Source: JBGCDD01 sp045105075 (GTDB lineage: Bacteria; Pseudomonadota; Alphaproteobacteria; Rhodobacterales; Rhodobacteraceae). Taken from it: a stretch of DNA of 64,000 nucleotides. How positions within the stretch are numbered: position 1 is the first letter of the stretch; each line of letters starts with the position of its first letter. A model generated the notes under the pieces. It saw only the letters and a list, made by a program, of their open reading frames with translations, made no database searches and was not told where the DNA came from. Shown piece by piece: positions 17,384-24,955 of the stretch. Where the stretch lies: the NCBI GenBank assembly GCA_045105075.1, contig JBGCDD010000002.1, forward strand, positions 1 through 64,000. The letters are read 5' to 3'. Both the position numbers and the translations under genes were made by a program.

Positions 17384-18301
17384 TTAGGCAAATATCATCG
17401 AGCTCAGCTTGCGGCGTCCGTTCAAAACAACCGGATCTGTGGGCTTCAGCGCTTCAAAAACCGTGAACAACTGGGTTTTGGCAGCGCCGTCGTTCCACTC
17501 GCGATCCCGGCGGAACAATTCCAGCAACGCGCCTACGGCCTCTTCGACCTGTCCCGCGGCATGCAGCGCCAAGGCCAGATCAAAGCGTGCCTGATGATTG
17601 TCCGGCTCGGCTTCAACGGCGGCTGTCAACTCGGCGACGGGGCCAGCATCGGCCGCCTGTCGCGCCAGTTCCAGCTGCGCATGCGCGGCCTCAAGTTCCG
17701 GGCTGGTGGAAATCTCGGCAGGCGCACCGTTCAAAATCGCCTCGGCCTGATCCAGATCATCCATCGCGATGTGGGCGCGCACAAGACCGCCGTAAGCCCC
17801 GGCATGGGCAGGCTCTTCGCCCAGAATCGCGGCAAAAGTCTGCGCTGCATCTACCGCCGCGCCTTCGCTCAGCATGGTTTCAGCGGCCTCAACCGCATCG
17901 GCCAGACCATTGTCCGGCACTTCGCCACCACCGGCGGCAACCACCCGGTCGACGAATTCCTTGATCTCAGATCCAGGCAGCGCACCCTGAAAGCCGTCAA
18001 TGGGCTGACCTTTGTGAAACGCATAGACCGTGGGAATCGACTGGATCTGCAACTGACCGGCGATGTTTTGCGCCTCGTCCACGTTGATTTTGACCATCTT
18101 GACCGCGCCTTTGGCCGCCGTCACAGCGTCTTCCAACAAGGGTCCCAGCGTTTTGCAGGGGCCACACCACGGCGCCCAGAAATCAACAATGATGGGCCCC
18201 TCATTTGAGGCTTCGATCACATCGACCATGAACGTGGCTTCGGATGCGTCCTTGATCAGATCGGCTGCGGGGGCCGCGCCGCCCAGCGTTAAGTCCATCA
18301 T
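17384..18301 (-). CDS. cnoX: Thioredoxin/chaperedoxin CnoX (YbbN-like)
   Basis: A 305-residue protein with an N-terminal thioredoxin domain (about 20-125) followed by TPR-like helices to the end. In E. coli, CnoX (YbbN) holds stress-oxidised proteins and passes them to GroEL. The active site here is a full CGPC at 46-49 (FWAPWCGPCK) with the cis-proline loop SIPTVYAF, whereas E. coli YbbN has SQHC; so this version may retain redox activity. It leads a minus-strand cluster with the Lon-N and Trm112 genes, an apt proteostasis grouping. Two adjacent ATGs are possible starts. Confidence 0.9.
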   Translation of the reverse strand: MMDLTLGGAAPAADLIKDASEATFMVDVIEASNEGPIIVDFWAPWCGPCKTLGPLLEDAVTAAKGAVKMVKINVDEAQNIAGQLQIQSIPTVYAFHKGQPIDGFQGALPGSEIKEFVDRVVAAGGGEVPDNGLADAVEAAETMLSEGAAVDAAQTFAAILGEEPAHAGAYGGLVRAHIAMDDLDQAEAILNGAPAEISTSPELEAAHAQLELARQAADAGPVAELTAAVEAEPDNHQARFDLALALHAAGQVEEAVGALLELFRRDREWNDGAAKTQLFTVFEALKPTDPVVLNGRRKLSSMIFA

Positions 18302-18390
18302 ATCCCGTCTCTCCTTCGCGATTTGGCCTTATATGTAAGCTGCGCGCGCAGAAACCAAGAGGCTTTCTTGCTGATACCGCGCATCCAAGC

Positions 18391-19179
18391 CTAAAGGTCG
18401 AAAGTGGCAAAGACCGGAGCGTGATCGCTGGGTTTCTCCCAACCCCGCACATCGCGCAGGATTCGGCTGGAATGCGCCGCGGCGGAAATGTCGGATGTGG
18501 CCCAGACATGATCAAGCCGGCGACCTTTGTCCGCGGCCGACCAATCCTTGGCCCGGTACGACCACCAGCTGTAAAGCAACCCCTCGGGGATGTCCTGACG
18601 GGTGACATCCACCCAGTTGCCCGCCTGTTGAACCTCGGCCAGATGGTCGACCTCAATCGGTGTGTGGCTGACGATTTTCAACAATTGCTTGTGGCTCCAA
18701 ACGTCATCTTCGCGCGGCGCAATGTTCAAATCGCCCACCAGAATGGCCTTTTCCGGCGGCTCAGCCCGAAACCAGTCGCGCATATCCGTCAGGTAATCGA
18801 GCTTTTGACCAAATTTTTCGTTCTTTTCGCGATCCGGCACATCACCGCCCGCAGGCACATAGAAGTTGTGGATGCTCACCCCGTTCTCAAGCCGCCCGGC
18901 AATGTGGCGCGCATGGCCCAGCCCGGCAAAATCCTGCGCGCTGGTTTCCTCGATCGGCAGGCGCGACAGGATCGCCACACCGTTATATCCCTTGTCACCG
19001 CGCGCGATCATGTGCGGATAGCCCAATTCCGCAAAGCCATCGCGCGGAATTTTATCAACCGGCGATTTGCATTCTTGCAAACACAGCACATCGGGGCCTT
19101 CTTCGGCCAGCAGTTTCAGCACAATCGGCTCGCGCAGCCGCACCGAGTTGATGTTCCAGGTGGCAAGTGTGAAAGGCAT
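18391..19179 (-). CDS. xthA: Exodeoxyribonuclease III
   Basis: A 262-residue endonuclease/exonuclease/phosphatase-fold enzyme that incises abasic sites and removes 3' blocking groups in base-excision repair. Motifs: TLATWNINSVRLR, the metal-binding Glu in LCLQECKS, the Tyr in IHNFYVPAGGD, LVGDLNIAPREDDV and the final SDHAPVFATFDL with the Asp-His pair. The length matches the family. It is a lone gene between the cenR terminator and cnoX. Confidence 0.95.
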   Translation of the reverse strand: MPFTLATWNINSVRLREPIVLKLLAEEGPDVLCLQECKSPVDKIPRDGFAELGYPHMIARGDKGYNGVAILSRLPIEETSAQDFAGLGHARHIAGRLENGVSIHNFYVPAGGDVPDREKNEKFGQKLDYLTDMRDWFRAEPPEKAILVGDLNIAPREDDVWSHKQLLKIVSHTPIEVDHLAEVQQAGNWVDVTRQDIPEGLLYSWWSYRAKDWSAADKGRRLDHVWATSDISAAAHSSRILRDVRGWEKPSDHAPVFATFDL

Positions 19180-19268
19180 TGCGCGTCTCCGATGTCAGGG
19201 TGTCGCGGTCTTTGCACAGCAAAACCCAGACAGACGCAACCCGAAGCCTGAGGTTTCAGGAGCAAGGC

Positions 19269-19295
19269 AAAAAAAGACCGGGCACTAAGGCCCGG
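19269..19295 (-). terminator. Intrinsic terminator of the cenR-like gene
   Basis: Read on the minus strand, a GC stem (CCGGGC paired with GCCCGG, 19278-19283 with 19290-19295, six-base loop) is followed by a run of seven T residues (19269-19275). It lies about 110 bases after the stop codon of the response-regulator gene, in the direction of its transcription. Confidence 0.75.
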
Positions 19296-19405
19296 CCAGT
19301 CCAACAGGGAGGTGCATATGAGAGCCCGCATATGCGACGGGATGAGATCTGTATAACGGTGATTCTAAATCTCGTAATTGATCTAGTTCACACAAGCACA
19401 GGTTT

Positions 19406-20092
19406 TCATGCCACCAGTCTATAACCGCCAGATTCGGTCACAAGAAGGCGCGCATTGGACGGATCTGGTTCGATTTTTTGGCGAAGACGGTAGATATGGG
19501 TTTCCAGCGTGTGCGTCGTCACACCCGCATTGTACCCCCAAACCTCGTGCAGCAGCACATCACGCGCCACAACGCCATCGCTCGAACGATAGAGAAACTT
19601 GAGGATGTTGGTCTCTTTTTCAGTCAGGCGAATCTTGCGGTCTTCTTCGGTGATCAACATCTTCATCGCCGGCTTGAACGTGTATGGCCCCAGCGTGAAC
19701 ACTGCATCTTCGGATTGTTCGTGCTGGCGTAATTGCGCGCGGATGCGGGCCAAAAGCACCGGGAATTTGAACGGCTTGGTCACATAATCATTGGCGCCCG
19801 CGTCCAGGCCCAGAATGGTGTCGGCGTCACTGTCATGGCCCGTCAGCATCAGGATCGGAGACTTCACGCCCTGCTTGCGCATCAGGCGGCACAGCTCGCG
19901 CCCATCAGTGTCGGGCAGGCCCACATCCAGAATGATCAGATCATAAAGCGCTTCTTTGGCCCGCTCCATCGCGCCACTGCCATCGCCGGCTTCGAACACG
20001 TCGAAATCTTCGGTCATGACCAGTTGCTCGCTCAGCGCATCGCGCAAGTCGTCGTCGTCATCAACCAGTAAAATCTTTTTCAACTGCGCCAT
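19406..20092 (-). CDS. OmpR-family response regulator, CenR-like
   Basis: A 228-residue response regulator. The receiver domain has the acidic pocket ILLVDDDDDLRD, the phosphorylation Asp in LIILDVGLPDTDG, the Thr in ILMLTGHDSD and Lys in YVTKPFK. The OmpR-type winged helix follows (RLTEKETNILKFL, TTHTLETHIYRLRQKIE, GGYRLVA). The overall sequence resembles CenR, an essential envelope regulator in Caulobacter and relatives. No partner kinase is adjacent. I use the ATG at 20092 with AGG four bases upstream; a longer frame to 20224 adds 44 unconserved residues. The identification as CenR is by remembered similarity. Confidence 0.75.
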   Translation of the reverse strand: MAQLKKILLVDDDDDLRDALSEQLVMTEDFDVFEAGDGSGAMERAKEALYDLIILDVGLPDTDGRELCRLMRKQGVKSPILMLTGHDSDADTILGLDAGANDYVTKPFKFPVLLARIRAQLRQHEQSEDAVFTLGPYTFKPAMKMLITEEDRKIRLTEKETNILKFLYRSSDGVVARDVLLHEVWGYNAGVTTHTLETHIYRLRQKIEPDPSNARLLVTESGGYRLVA

Positions 20093-20263
20093 AAAACCTG
20101 ATCCTCTCGCTGCGGTGTAACAGAAATGTGGCCTGTCGGGCCCAAGGGCAAGATTTGCTGCATTGCTCTCACGCTGACGTGTCCCCAGCGGGGTAAATGT
20201 TTCACATTCCGTCAATTCCGGCATAGGAAAGGCACGCAGTTATGTCAAAAATGAAAGCCCCGG

Positions 20264-21349
20264 ATGAGCCTGATCCCCGACATTTCGGAACGTGTTGCGC
20301 GCGCGCGTGCGGATTTGCGCATGGGTTTGGGCGTTGTGATCACCCGCGACAGCGACGCGTTGCTGGTGCTGGCGATAGAAACATTAACGCCGCAGCGTTT
20401 GATCGATCTGCGCGCCCTGCCCGCGCCGCCGGTTCTCGCCATCACCGCCCGGCGCGCAACCACGCTGAAAGCGCGCGCCTATGACGGCGATCTGGCCCGT
20501 ATCGCGCTGCCCACGGGCGCCGATCTGGCCTGGATCGCGGCCATTGCCGACCCTGCGAATGACCTTAACGTGCCGATGAAGGGCCCGCTGGTCAGTCTGC
20601 GCGATGCCGGTGCCGATCTGCACCGGTTGGCGCTGACCCTTGCGAAATCTGCGCAGCTTTTGCCGGCGGTGATTGCCACGCCTGTCCCCCGTGATTTCGC
20701 CGCTGCCCATATGTTGACCGCGCTTGATCATGGCACAGCGGCCAAGGTTCTCAGCGATCGCAGCCCGCTGCACCCGGTGGTTGGGGCGCGCCTGCCGATG
20801 GCCGCATCCGAGGCCGGGCGGGTGCATGTGTTTCGCCCTGATGACGGCGGCGTGGAGCATTACGCCATTGAAATCGGGCGCCCGGATCGCAGTGTCCCGG
20901 TGCTGACCCGGCTGCATTCGGCCTGTTTCACCGGTGACGTGCTGGGCAGTCTGAAATGCGATTGCGGCCCCCAGTTGCATGCGGCTTTGGGGCAAATGGG
21001 CACGGCCGGCGCCGGTGTTTTGCTCTATCTCAATCAAGAAGGGCGTGGCATCGGGCTGGCCAACAAAATGCGCGCCTATGCCTTGCAGGATCAGGGCTTT
21101 GATACGGTCGAGGCCAACCACCGTCTGGGCTTTGAGGACGACGAGCGGGATTTTCGCATCGGTGCTGACCTATTGAAATCGCTTGGTTTTTCTTCGGTAC
21201 GTTTGCTAACCAATAACCCGGCCAAAATCGCGATGATCGAGAAAAACGGGCTGGACGTGGCCGAACGGGTGCCGCTAAAGGTCGGGGAAACCGCGCACAA
21301 TCGCGCCTATCTGGCCACCAAAGCCGCCAAATCCGGGCACTTGTTGTGA
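20264..21349 (+). CDS. ribA: GTP cyclohydrolase II
   Basis: A 361-residue protein. The C-terminal ~200 residues are GTP cyclohydrolase II, which opens GTP to start riboflavin synthesis: the zinc ligands are in HSACFTGDVLGSLKCDCG, with the GTP-site stretch LYLNQEGRGIGLANKMRAY and RLLTNNPAK. The N-terminal ~150 residues lack the recognisable DHBP synthase (RibB) active-site motifs, so the protein is probably monofunctional with a degenerate or unrelated N-domain. An in-frame stop at 20252 fixes the start at or after 20255, and 20264 is the first ATG. The stop overlaps the next gene's GTG start by four bases. Confidence 0.9.
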   Translation: MSLIPDISERVARARADLRMGLGVVITRDSDALLVLAIETLTPQRLIDLRALPAPPVLAITARRATTLKARAYDGDLARIALPTGADLAWIAAIADPANDLNVPMKGPLVSLRDAGADLHRLALTLAKSAQLLPAVIATPVPRDFAAAHMLTALDHGTAAKVLSDRSPLHPVVGARLPMAASEAGRVHVFRPDDGGVEHYAIEIGRPDRSVPVLTRLHSACFTGDVLGSLKCDCGPQLHAALGQMGTAGAGVLLYLNQEGRGIGLANKMRAYALQDQGFDTVEANHRLGFEDDERDFRIGADLLKSLGFSSVRLLTNNPAKIAMIEKNGLDVAERVPLKVGETAHNRAYLATKAAKSGHLL

Positions 21350-21852
21350 GCCCAAACGATATCGTGCTGACCCCGCGCGGCGTGCGGTTTCGCGGTGCGC
21401 ATTACCCCAGTACCATCGGGCGCGGCGGCATTGCGCAACTCAAATGCGAAGGCGACGGCGCCACCCCGGCAGGCCACCACAAGATCACCGGCATGCTGTA
21501 CCGCGCCGACAGGATTGTCAGACCAGTGCTCTGGGCGCGCCCGATTGGCCCGAGGGACCTGTGGTCAGACGGCGCAGAGGACCCCGCCTACAACCATCTG
21601 GTGCGCGCACCGCACGGTTTCAGCCATGAAAGGCTGCGCCGTGCCGACCCTTTGTACGACGTGATCCTGTTGACCGATTGGAATTGGCCAAACGCAATTG
21701 CCGGGCGCGGATCGGCCATCTTTTTGCATCAATGGCGCCGCCCCGGATACCCCACCGAAGGCTGCATCGCCATGTCGCGTGCCCATATCCAAACCATCGC
21801 CGCGCAGGTCAGCCCGGGCACCAAAATCATCGTATCGCGCTATTCAGGATAG
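21346..21852 (+). CDS. L,D-transpeptidase family (YkuD-fold) protein
   Basis: A 168-residue YkuD/ErfK-like protein. The signature is the His of FLHQWRRPGYPTEGCIAM and the nucleophile Cys in GCIAMS. Family members cross-link peptidoglycan between diaminopimelate residues or attach lipoproteins. There is no signal peptide or membrane anchor, which is unusual for an enzyme that works in the periplasm, although such short forms occur in Alphaproteobacteria. It starts at GTG, overlapping the ribA stop (GTGA), so translation is coupled. Its 3' end overlaps the convergent PEBP-like gene by 13 bases. Confidence 0.8.
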   Translation: MSPNDIVLTPRGVRFRGAHYPSTIGRGGIAQLKCEGDGATPAGHHKITGMLYRADRIVRPVLWARPIGPRDLWSDGAEDPAYNHLVRAPHGFSHERLRRADPLYDVILLTDWNWPNAIAGRGSAIFLHQWRRPGYPTEGCIAMSRAHIQTIAAQVSPGTKIIVSRYSG

Positions 21853-22229
21853 CGCCTGCGCGCCGTCGCCGTACCTAGCACCTTACGGCCTTTGCGAGCG
21901 GTAGCTTGCCATTCATAGGTGTGAATTTCGCCCGGCGGACAAGGGCTTTTGTATTTGAACACACCGGCTGGGATCCGCCCGTCACCAGCAAGCTTGATCT
22001 TGCCACCGCCATGTTTGTAGCTGGGCACGTTCAGATCAATCAGCTTGAAGGCAATCGAATCGGCGCCTGCGGGCAAGCCCTTGATCACGAATTCCGGGCT
22101 GCCCACGCGATTTGGCCGTCCGGTATTGCACAGCGGAATATTCCCCCATGTGAACGAAAGCTGGAATTCGGCAAACACCGGCGACGCGAAGACGCCAAAA
22201 AGCGCTGCCATTATTGCTGTTTTGATCAT
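21840..22229 (-). CDS. Small exported PEBP-like (YbhB/YbcL-like) protein
   Basis: A 129-residue protein with a signal peptide (MIKTAIMAALFGVFASPVFA). The mature part has GLPAGADSIAFKLIDLNVPSYKHGGG and PCPPGEIHTYEWQATAR, resembling the ligand-pocket strands of phosphatidylethanolamine-binding proteins (PPxG..H.Y.). It is shorter than typical PEBP proteins (about 150-190 residues). The function is unknown; a periplasmic location is predicted. GAGGAC precedes the start. Confidence 0.55.
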   Translation of the reverse strand: MIKTAIMAALFGVFASPVFAEFQLSFTWGNIPLCNTGRPNRVGSPEFVIKGLPAGADSIAFKLIDLNVPSYKHGGGKIKLAGDGRIPAGVFKYKSPCPPGEIHTYEWQATARKGRKVLGTATARRRYPE

Positions 22230-22283
22230 TTTGTCGTCCTCACCCTGGTTAGAGCAAGGTTAACATTGGACAATGCAGGGGCG

Positions 22284-22937
22284 TCAACCCGGCACACGAT
22301 CACCAAAAATCGCCGATCCGACCCGCACATGGGTGGCGCCCAGCGCAATCGCGCTCTCGAAATCGCTGCTCATGCCCATCGACAACCCTGACAGCCCATT
22401 GCGCGCGGCGATCTTGGCGAGCAAAGCGAAATGCAGCGATGGTTCCTCATCGGCGGGAGGGATGCACATCAAGCCGACGACCGGCAGATCAAGGCCCAGA
22501 CAGTCCTGCACGAATCCGTCTGCATCGCTGGGCAAAACACCGGCCTTTTGTGGCTCTTCCCCGGTGTTAACCTGCACAAACAACTCGGGGCACGCACCGG
22601 TTTCCTGCGCCAGACGCGCCAGTGTTGTCGCCAGTTTGGGGCGATCCAGCGTGTGAATTGCGTCGGCCAGTTCCATCGCCTGACGGGCTTTGTTGGTTTG
22701 CAGCGGGCCAATCAAATGCAATTGCACCCCGTCATAAGTCCCGCGAAAATCCGGCCACTTGCCAGCGGCCTCTTGCACACGATTCTCGCCAAAAATCCGG
22801 TGACCTTCGTCCAAAACAGCGGCAACACGCGCGTTTGGCTGCACTTTGGACACAGCGATCAGATGCACTGAACCAGCTGCGCGATCCGCACGCGCTTCGG
22901 CGGCGGCAATCCGGGTTTTGATGGTTTCCAGCGTCAT
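22284..22937 (-). CDS. YggS-family pyridoxal phosphate homeostasis protein
   Basis: A 217-residue single-domain PLP-binding protein with the alanine racemase-like barrel. The PLP lysine is in LIAVSKVQP. Other signatures are IFGENRVQEA, LHLIGPLQTNKAR and the C-terminal SMGMSSDFESAIALGATHVRVGSAIFG. These proteins buffer PLP and amino acid pools. AGGAG precedes the ATG at a normal spacing. It stands alone on the minus strand after the porin terminator. Confidence 0.95.
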   Translation of the reverse strand: MTLETIKTRIAAAEARADRAAGSVHLIAVSKVQPNARVAAVLDEGHRIFGENRVQEAAGKWPDFRGTYDGVQLHLIGPLQTNKARQAMELADAIHTLDRPKLATTLARLAQETGACPELFVQVNTGEEPQKAGVLPSDADGFVQDCLGLDLPVVGLMCIPPADEEPSLHFALLAKIAARNGLSGLSMGMSSDFESAIALGATHVRVGSAIFGDRVPG

Positions 22938-22983
22938 TGCGCACTCCTGATTTCAGCACGATCAGGAACCATAACAACGCGCA

Positions 22984-23016
22984 AAAGAAAAGGGGCAGAC
23001 CACGAAGGCCTGCCCC
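22984..23016 (-). terminator. Intrinsic terminator of the porin gene
   Basis: On the minus strand a seven-base GGGGCAG/CTGCCCC stem (arms at 22992-22998 and 23010-23016) is followed by TTTTCTTTT. It sits about 25 bases after the porin stop codon. Confidence 0.85.
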
Positions 23017-23040
23017 AAATCAATCCGTCATGCGTTCAGC

Positions 23041-24066
23041 TTAGAAGCTGAAGTACACACCGGCCTGCAGTGTTGTGTTGTCTGTCGAAGCGCGCACGGC
23101 GCCTGCTTCGAAGGACGCACCGCCACCGAGGTCATAGGAATAGTGGATACCGATCGACTCGCCTTCACCGCCGGCATCGCTGCCTGCTGTGTCGCGGTTG
23201 TCACCACGGCCTGCTGCAACCTGACCTGCCGATACCGCTTCTTCCGAAGTGACGAACAGCAGGATGTTGGACGCCGAACCGATGTCCAGGTTACCGTAGA
23301 TGCCGAATTTGCCGATGCCGTCGTTGTCAGCATAAGCCAAACGAACGCCGAAGTTGCCCAGGTTACCGGACACTGTCACGACAGTTTTGTCCTCGAACGC
23401 GATGTCGGAGTCCTGAACAGCCAGAGCAGCGGTCCAGTCGCCGAATGTGTAGGCAACGTTCACACCGATACGGTCAACAGCGTTTGCGCCGTTACGTGTC
23501 GAGTAGGACAAGTGACCCGAGAAGTTGCCAGCCGAGTACAGCACTTCCATGCCGTTTACGCCTGTACCCGCCGAGGAGTACGCGTCCCAGTTGAAGAACT
23601 CACCGTTGCGTGCGTTGACGTTGGTCACAACCGAGTGGAAGCCCGCACCGTCGATGCCGATGTCAGCTGTACGTGTTTCCAGGTACAGGCCGGACATGCC
23701 TTCAACAGCACCGATGATGTTGCCGACACCCAGCGTGAAACCGCCGGCTGTTGCGTAGAAGCGTGCGCCGTTGAATGCGCCGCCGCCTGGTGCGTTGTCA
23801 CGGCTTTCGATCTGAGCACGTGTACGTGCGCCCAGTGTCACGCCACCGTCTGTTTCGACAGACATGTCGAACTGCAGACGCAAACGCGATGTGATGTTGG
23901 TTTCGCTAACACCGTTGGCTGGTCCGTTTGCGCCGTTCAGGCCGGTCCGTGTGTTGGCGTCGTTGTAGTCAAGACCAAAGCGGCCGTAACCGCTGATCCG
24001 CACTTCGGCTGCGGCCATGGACGCAGTCGCGACCAGAACAGTCGTGGCGAAGAGAATCTTTTTCAT
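23041..24066 (-). CDS. Outer-membrane porin (Porin_4-like)
   Basis: A 341-residue general porin of the 16-strand trimeric type found in Rhodobacterales. A signal peptide MKKILFATTVLVATASMAAA is followed by AEVRISGYGRFGLDYND, the first beta strand. The protein ends in VYFSF with the C-terminal phenylalanine needed for BAM-mediated assembly. Alternating-residue strands and Gly/Asn/Asp-rich loops run throughout. The start at 24066 has GAGGG seven bases upstream; the open frame continues upstream without similarity. The codon choice looks strongly biased, suggesting high expression, and a strong terminator follows. Confidence 0.9.
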   Translation of the reverse strand: MKKILFATTVLVATASMAAAEVRISGYGRFGLDYNDANTRTGLNGANGPANGVSETNITSRLRLQFDMSVETDGGVTLGARTRAQIESRDNAPGGGAFNGARFYATAGGFTLGVGNIIGAVEGMSGLYLETRTADIGIDGAGFHSVVTNVNARNGEFFNWDAYSSAGTGVNGMEVLYSAGNFSGHLSYSTRNGANAVDRIGVNVAYTFGDWTAALAVQDSDIAFEDKTVVTVSGNLGNFGVRLAYADNDGIGKFGIYGNLDIGSASNILLFVTSEEAVSAGQVAAGRGDNRDTAGSDAGGEGESIGIHYSYDLGGGASFEAGAVRASTDNTTLQAGVYFSF

Positions 24067-24383
24067 GGTTTTCCCTCGGATTTCAAAACATACGCCCAGA
24101 CCAGAGAATCCGGTGTGGGTATGACGCTGGTTTCGCTGTTTCGGCTGGGTTTTGGCAAGGCTTGCCGCAGCCATTGTGTCAAAGCGGTGGCGGATGGTGC
24201 AGCTTTGCCACAGTCCTTTGACGCTCAGGCCAAGCCATCGGGATTGCTCGCGAATTGCTCATCGTTAACAGCTTTGCACCGCGCTGCGCAAAGATTCGCC
24301 CCCTACACACATGTGCGAGTAGGGTCTTGCTCCACCTGCCCCGCTTGGTTAGGACTTTGTCAACAAATCCATCAGGACAACCG
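24067..24383. other. Divergent promoter region between porin and DUF3576 genes
   Basis: About 317 bases between two divergently transcribed genes. It must carry both promoters, but I see no convincing operator, repeat or small gene. An open frame from 24255 that would lengthen the DUF3576 protein has no similarity and no ribosome site. Confidence 0.5.
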
Positions 24384-24881
24384 ATGCCGTTTCAAAAACC
24401 CGCTAAAATCGCCCTGATTCTCGGACTTTGCATGGTGCTTGTCGCCTGTGGGCGCGGCCGCGGGATCGGAGCTTTACCCGGAGATGCACCTGCCGGGGGC
24501 ATCGAACGTGGCCAGGCTTCGGCCCCTCAAAACTATGAACGGTCCTCGATCTGGGATGTGTTTGGCGACAATCGCGGTGACCAGACCGTCAATGTGAACC
24601 GGTATTTGTGGGCCGCGACCCTGGACGTGCTGAATTTTCTGCCGGTTCAATCGGTTGATCCCTTCACCGGTGTTATCGTGACGGGCTTTGGCACACCGCC
24701 CGGTGGCGGGCGGTCTTACCGTGCAACCGTGCACATTCGGGACCCCGCCTTGGATGCGCGCTCGCTCAACCTGGCACTGCACAGCCGCAACGGTCCAGTA
24801 AGCGCCGCAACCTCGCGCGCCGTAGAAGACGCGATCCTGTCGCGCGCCAGACAGATGCGCATTGGTGACGGCAACCTCTAG
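24384..24881 (+). CDS. DUF3576 lipoprotein
   Basis: A 165-residue predicted lipoprotein: the signal MPFQKPAKIALILGLCMVLVACGRG has the lipobox LVAC. The mature part (SSIWDVFGDNRGDQTVNVNRYLWAATLDVLNFLPVQSVDPFTGVIVTGF) is the DUF3576 signature, known only as a conserved alphaproteobacterial family. It precedes leuS and lptE in the order usual for Rhodobacteraceae, so a role in the outer membrane is plausible but unproven. AGGA precedes the ATG. A strong terminator follows. Confidence 0.85.
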   Translation: MPFQKPAKIALILGLCMVLVACGRGRGIGALPGDAPAGGIERGQASAPQNYERSSIWDVFGDNRGDQTVNVNRYLWAATLDVLNFLPVQSVDPFTGVIVTGFGTPPGGGRSYRATVHIRDPALDARSLNLALHSRNGPVSAATSRAVEDAILSRARQMRIGDGNL

Positions 24882-24910
24882 CAAGCGCGCCGATTTCCCA
24901 TTATCACCAC

Positions 24911-24933
24911 CGCCGGGCACTGCCCGGCGTTTT
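24911..24933 (+). terminator. Intrinsic terminator after the DUF3576 gene
   Basis: A perfect eight-base GC stem CGCCGGGC/GCCCGGCG with a three-base loop (24911-24929), directly followed by TTTT. It lies 30 bases after the stop codon and 23 bases before leuS, so leuS may need its own promoter or depend on read-through. Confidence 0.8.
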
Positions 24934-24955
24934 AGTTTACAAAGGACCCCTTGCG

